Source: an uncultured Bacteroidales bacterium (GTDB taxonomy: Bacteria > Bacteroidota > Bacteroidia > Bacteroidales > UBA932). From it: DNA of 10,234 nt. Positions 7,977-10,234 of this stretch are shown here, in pieces. Under the pieces are notes generated by a model. The model ran no database searches. It saw nothing but the letters and a program-made list of their open reading frames with translations, and was not told where the DNA came from. Position 1 is the first letter of the stretch. The number at the start of each line of letters is the position of its first letter. Location of the stretch: NCBI GenBank assembly GCA_946617545.1, contig CAMOKK010000037.1, positions 1 to 10,234 on the forward strand, given 5' to 3'. A program made the translations under genes and the position numbers.

Positions 7977-9356
7977 ATGAAAAAATGGCGGACGATACTG
8001 CTGGCGCTGGCGCTTGTGTGTTGCACACGGCCGGTTATCCCCGTGCCCACGCCCGAACCTGAGCCAGAACCCGAGCCTGTACCGGTGACTCCCGTGGAGC
8101 CGGAAAAGCCGGAAGCAAAGCCCCGCTATGTGTGGATAGACGCCTCTGCCAACTTCCGTTTCTATGCCAACGACAAGGCTTATATTGCGAAGGAGCTCAA
8201 ACAGGTAGCCGACTGCGGTTTTACGGACATTGTGGTGGACGTACGTCCGACGGAAGGTACCGTACTGTGGAACTCTTCCGTTGCGCCCCAGGCGCGACGT
8301 CTTGCCGCCTGGGTTGGGAGCAGTTACCGCTTCATCGAACGCACGGCAACTTTCGACTATCTGCAGGCATTCATCGATGCCGGGCATGCCGCCGGACTGC
8401 GTGTACACGCTGCCATCAATACTTTTGTAGGCGGTTATGGCGGATATTATGGACTGGAAAGCGAAGGCCCTATTTTTACCGGTGACATTCCCTCCTCCTG
8501 GGCGTCCATGGATTATACGGCCGACGGCCTGCAAAGCGCCTATTACGAAGGTGTCCAAGGAACCGTGTTCCTGAATCCGGCCAATGACGAGGTGCAAACG
8601 TATCTTCTGTCACTCCTGAAGGAGCTGGCAGCCTACGATGTGGACGGCATTGTCCTGGACCGTTGCCGCTATTCCGATGCCGGGCTCCAGAGCGACTTCT
8701 CCGAGACCTCGCATCAAAAGTTCGTAGAGTATCTTGGACATGAGCCCGCCAAATGGCCTGTCTTCGAGGCGGGGGTGGAGGATGTTCCCACTGCCATGGG
8801 AGATGACCAGTATGCTTGGCTCACGTTCCGCGTCAAGACCATTCACGACTTTGTGGAAAAAGCAGCTGCAGCCGTACACGACATCAATCCGGAGACCCGG
8901 TTCGGCGTATATGTAGGTGCCTGGTATTCGTCCTATTACCCCTCCGGCGTCAACTGGGCCAGTCCGCGCTATCTTACACACAGATTGTATCCACGCTGGG
9001 CAAACAGCGAATACCACAAGTACGGCTTTGCCGATCACTGCGACTTTATGCTGCTGGGATGTTATGCGGCCGCAAACAGTATATACGGATCTACCGAGTG
9101 GACCATGCAGGGCTTCTGCACCCGCGCCAAGAGCTTGCTTATGGGCGACACCGTGTTCGCCGGCGGACCGGATGTGGGAAATCCCACCGGGTGGGAAAAC
9201 GGCGGCAAGAGCGCTTATATTCCCAAAACGGTTGATGCATGCATCAACGCGGCGGACGGCTATTTTGTCTTTGATTTGTGCCACATACGGATGTTCAGCT
9301 ACTGGACTCCGTTTAAAAACGCATTCACCAATTACCTTAACACTTTAACCAATTAA
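7977..9356 (+). CDS. GHL10/DUF187-type family 10 glycosyl hydrolase-like lipoprotein
   Basis: The product is 459 aa from ATG 7977; the frame is open upstream to 7770, but that part lies over the preceding gene and lacks a signal peptide. The N-terminus is MKKWRT, a short hydrophobic run and LVCC (13-16), so it is a likely lipoprotein with an unusual double Cys. A Pro-Glu linker covers residues 22-49. A TIM-barrel glycosidase-like domain follows: WIDAS at 53-57 (beta1), TDIVVDVRPTEG (beta2), AAGLRVHAAINTF (beta3), FLNPANDEVQTYL, then YDVDGIVLDRCRY around 220-231 (D223, D228), and ETRFGVYVGAW further on. This order is that of the GHL10 (DUF187) hydrolase-like family of bacterial surface proteins. 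D228 at the strand end is a candidate catalytic acid but is not proven. It probably cuts a glycosidic bond at the cell surface; neither bond nor sugar can be told. It is co-transcribed with the phosphodiester glycosidase (5 nt gap) and ends 4 nt before the next gene. Confidence 0.82.
   Translation: MKKWRTILLALALVCCTRPVIPVPTPEPEPEPEPVPVTPVEPEKPEAKPRYVWIDASANFRFYANDKAYIAKELKQVADCGFTDIVVDVRPTEGTVLWNSSVAPQARRLAAWVGSSYRFIERTATFDYLQAFIDAGHAAGLRVHAAINTFVGGYGGYYGLESEGPIFTGDIPSSWASMDYTADGLQSAYYEGVQGTVFLNPANDEVQTYLLSLLKELAAYDVDGIVLDRCRYSDAGLQSDFSETSHQKFVEYLGHEPAKWPVFEAGVEDVPTAMGDDQYAWLTFRVKTIHDFVEKAAAAVHDINPETRFGVYVGAWYSSYYPSGVNWASPRYLTHRLYPRWANSEYHKYGFADHCDFMLLGCYAAANSIYGSTEWTMQGFCTRAKSLLMGDTVFAGGPDVGNPTGWENGGKSAYIPKTVDACINAADGYFVFDLCHIRMFSYWTPFKNAFTNYLNTLTN
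8052..8078 (+). repeat. Pro-Glu codon repeat (lipoprotein linker)
   Basis: The codons read P-E-P-E-P-E-P-E-P in a row (residues 26-34 of the GHL10-like protein), inside a longer Pro-rich linker at 8040-8123. Codons alternate CCC/CCT/CCA with GAA/GAG, so this is an amino-acid rather than an exact DNA repeat. Such linkers hold surface domains away from the lipid anchor. Confidence 0.85.
9231..9248. repeat. Perfect 18-bp palindrome inside the GHL10-like gene
   Basis: GTTGATGCATGCATCAAC equals its own reverse complement over 18 bp and stops at mismatches on both sides (G9230/G9249). It encodes VDACIN near the C-terminus of the protein. It could be chance, a protein-binding site or a cruciform; no function is claimed. 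Confidence 0.9.
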
Positions 9357-9360
9357 CGTT

Positions 9361-10234
9361 ATGAAAAAAGTTCTTTACCTAATCGCTGCAGCCCTCGTCA
9401 CTGTAGTGGCTTGCAACAAGAACACTCCGGACCCCACCCCTACCCCCACTCCGGAGCCCACTCCTACTCCCACCGTTCCGGATTTGACGCTTTCTACTCC
9501 CACGATTGTGGACGTTGAGGCAGAATCCTCCATCTACACGGTGAAATTCAACGCCGGCAAGGCCTGGACTGCCACCCTCAGCTATCCGGACGGTTCTGAG
9601 ACCGGCGCCGTTTTGGCCAAAGAAAAAGGCGATGCAGCCGATGGTGTTGAGCTGAAAGTAACCTTCCAGGGACTGCCGGAAGAAACAATCGGGCGCTTGA
9701 TTCAACTGGACATCAAAGCCGGTTCCAAGACCGAAAGCATCCTGTTCTTCCAGGGTCTGGTATTCCTCCCGGACACGGACGAGACACCGCTTCTTTCCAC
9801 TGCCGGTGGCAAGTTCGAACTGAACATTCTCACCAACATGGAGTACACTATCACCACGTATGATGCTCCTGACAAAGCTTTCCCCTGGGCTCCTGTCACC
9901 ATTACGGAAGACCAAGCCGCCCATAAGCTTGCCTTGGCTTTCAATGTAGAGGCCAATGCCGGCTATGATGCCCGTCAGGCTTACGTGAAGTTTACTCTTC
10001 CTCAGGTCCAGGAACCCGTACTGGATGATGAGGGAGTCCCCACCGGTGAAACCAAGGACATGGTCACTCGCTTCTATGTGGCCCAGGAGGGTCATTCCAA
10101 GATTGAGTGGCAGACGCTTCTCGGAGAGGATTTCAATGTCGCCGAAGCCGCCACTGCCAGTGTAGCTTTGTTTGATGGAAAACTCCTTGTGTGTGACGGC
10201 GTTGCCGTGCATACCGTTGACCCTGCAACGGGTA
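9361..10234 (+). CDS. BACON-like domain lipoprotein, 5' part, runs off the window
   Basis: ATG 9361 lies 4 nt after the preceding stop. The frame is open for 291 codons to the window edge with no stop. Residues 1-18 are a lipoprotein signal with lipobox VVAC (15-18). Residues 23-40 are a Pro-Thr-rich linker. Residues about 43-128 look like a BACON-type beta-sandwich (YTVKFNAGKAWTATLSYPDG, then RLIQLDIKAGSKTESILFFQG). Residues about 140-245 look like a second one (TAGGKFELNILTNMEYTITTYD, ARQAYVKFTL, TRFYVAQEG). From about 258, ASVALFDGKLLVCDG and VHTVDPATG resemble the first blade of a beta-propeller. BACON domains are carbohydrate- or mucin-binding modules of Bacteroidota surface proteins, so binding at the cell surface is likely; an enzyme domain further on cannot be excluded. 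Family assignment is by pattern only. Confidence 0.78.
   Translation, partial: MKKVLYLIAAALVTVVACNKNTPDPTPTPTPEPTPTPTVPDLTLSTPTIVDVEAESSIYTVKFNAGKAWTATLSYPDGSETGAVLAKEKGDAADGVELKVTFQGLPEETIGRLIQLDIKAGSKTESILFFQGLVFLPDTDETPLLSTAGGKFELNILTNMEYTITTYDAPDKAFPWAPVTITEDQAAHKLALAFNVEANAGYDARQAYVKFTLPQVQEPVLDDEGVPTGETKDMVTRFYVAQEGHSKIEWQTLLGEDFNVAEAATASVALFDGKLLVCDGVAVHTVDPATG
9433..9474 (+). repeat. Pro-Thr codon repeat (lipoprotein linker)
   Basis: Fourteen codons alternate Pro with Thr, with one Glu (residues 25-38 of the last lipoprotein). At DNA level it is a C-rich run of CCC/CCT/CCG with ACC/ACT. It is a flexible, possibly glycosylatable spacer between lipid anchor and first domain. Confidence 0.85.

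Noticed and set aside
9182..9196. Inverted repeat TCCCACC-G-GGTGGGA
   Set aside because: Short arms inside a gene and no T-run after it; this is expected by chance in GC-rich sequence and is not a terminator.
9379..10212. Minus-strand open frame of 277 codons over the last gene
   Set aside because: The plus-strand frame from 9361 has a lipobox, a Pro-Thr linker and BACON-like domains; the minus-strand product has no recognisable features.

Overview
The window is one continuous, all plus-strand stretch of a Bacteroidota (probably Bacteroidales) polysaccharide-utilisation-type locus. The diagnosis rests on a SusC-like TonB-dependent transporter followed directly by a SusD-like lipoprotein, then a run of further lipoproteins whose signal peptides end in Cys. 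The start sites are mostly A-rich, without a Shine-Dalgarno, as is usual in this phylum. Base composition looks GC-rich by eye (not computed), which fits groups such as Alistipes/Rikenellaceae or Cryptobacteroides-like Bacteroidales better than typical Bacteroides. The genus assignment is only a guess.

Layout: 1-365 is the C-terminal end of a cytosolic N-acylglucosamine 2-epimerase (AGE/RnBP-type). 375-3554 is the SusC-like outer-membrane transporter. 3571-5211 is the SusD-like glycan-binding lipoprotein. 5213-6949 is a lipoprotein with Ig-like N-terminal repeats and a probable beta-propeller, possibly of the DUF5018/DUF4623 type, in the position of a surface glycan-binding protein. 6946-7971 is a phosphodiester glycosidase-family (NAGPA/DUF2233) lipoprotein. 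7977-9356 is a GHL10/DUF187-type glycosyl-hydrolase-like lipoprotein on a Pro-Glu linker. 9361-10234 is the start of a lipoprotein with a Pro-Thr linker and two BACON-like domains, which runs off the window. Intergenic gaps are 9, 16, 1, -4, 5 and 4 nt, so all seven genes are probably one transcript. No promoter, regulator, terminator, RNA gene, mobile element or CRISPR array was seen, and no gene-free stretch exceeds 20 nt.

Inferred teamwork: surface lipoproteins bind and cut a glycan. The phosphodiester glycosidase would remove a sugar linked through a phosphodiester (the human relative removes GlcNAc from GlcNAc-1-P-6-Man), and the GHL10-like protein would cut a glycosidic bond. SusC/SusD import the product, and the epimerase converts a freed N-acyl hexosamine (GlcNAc/ManNAc) in the cytosol. 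An amino-sugar glycan, perhaps one with sugar-phosphate linkages, is therefore the best guess at substrate. No classical CAZyme in the window fixes it.
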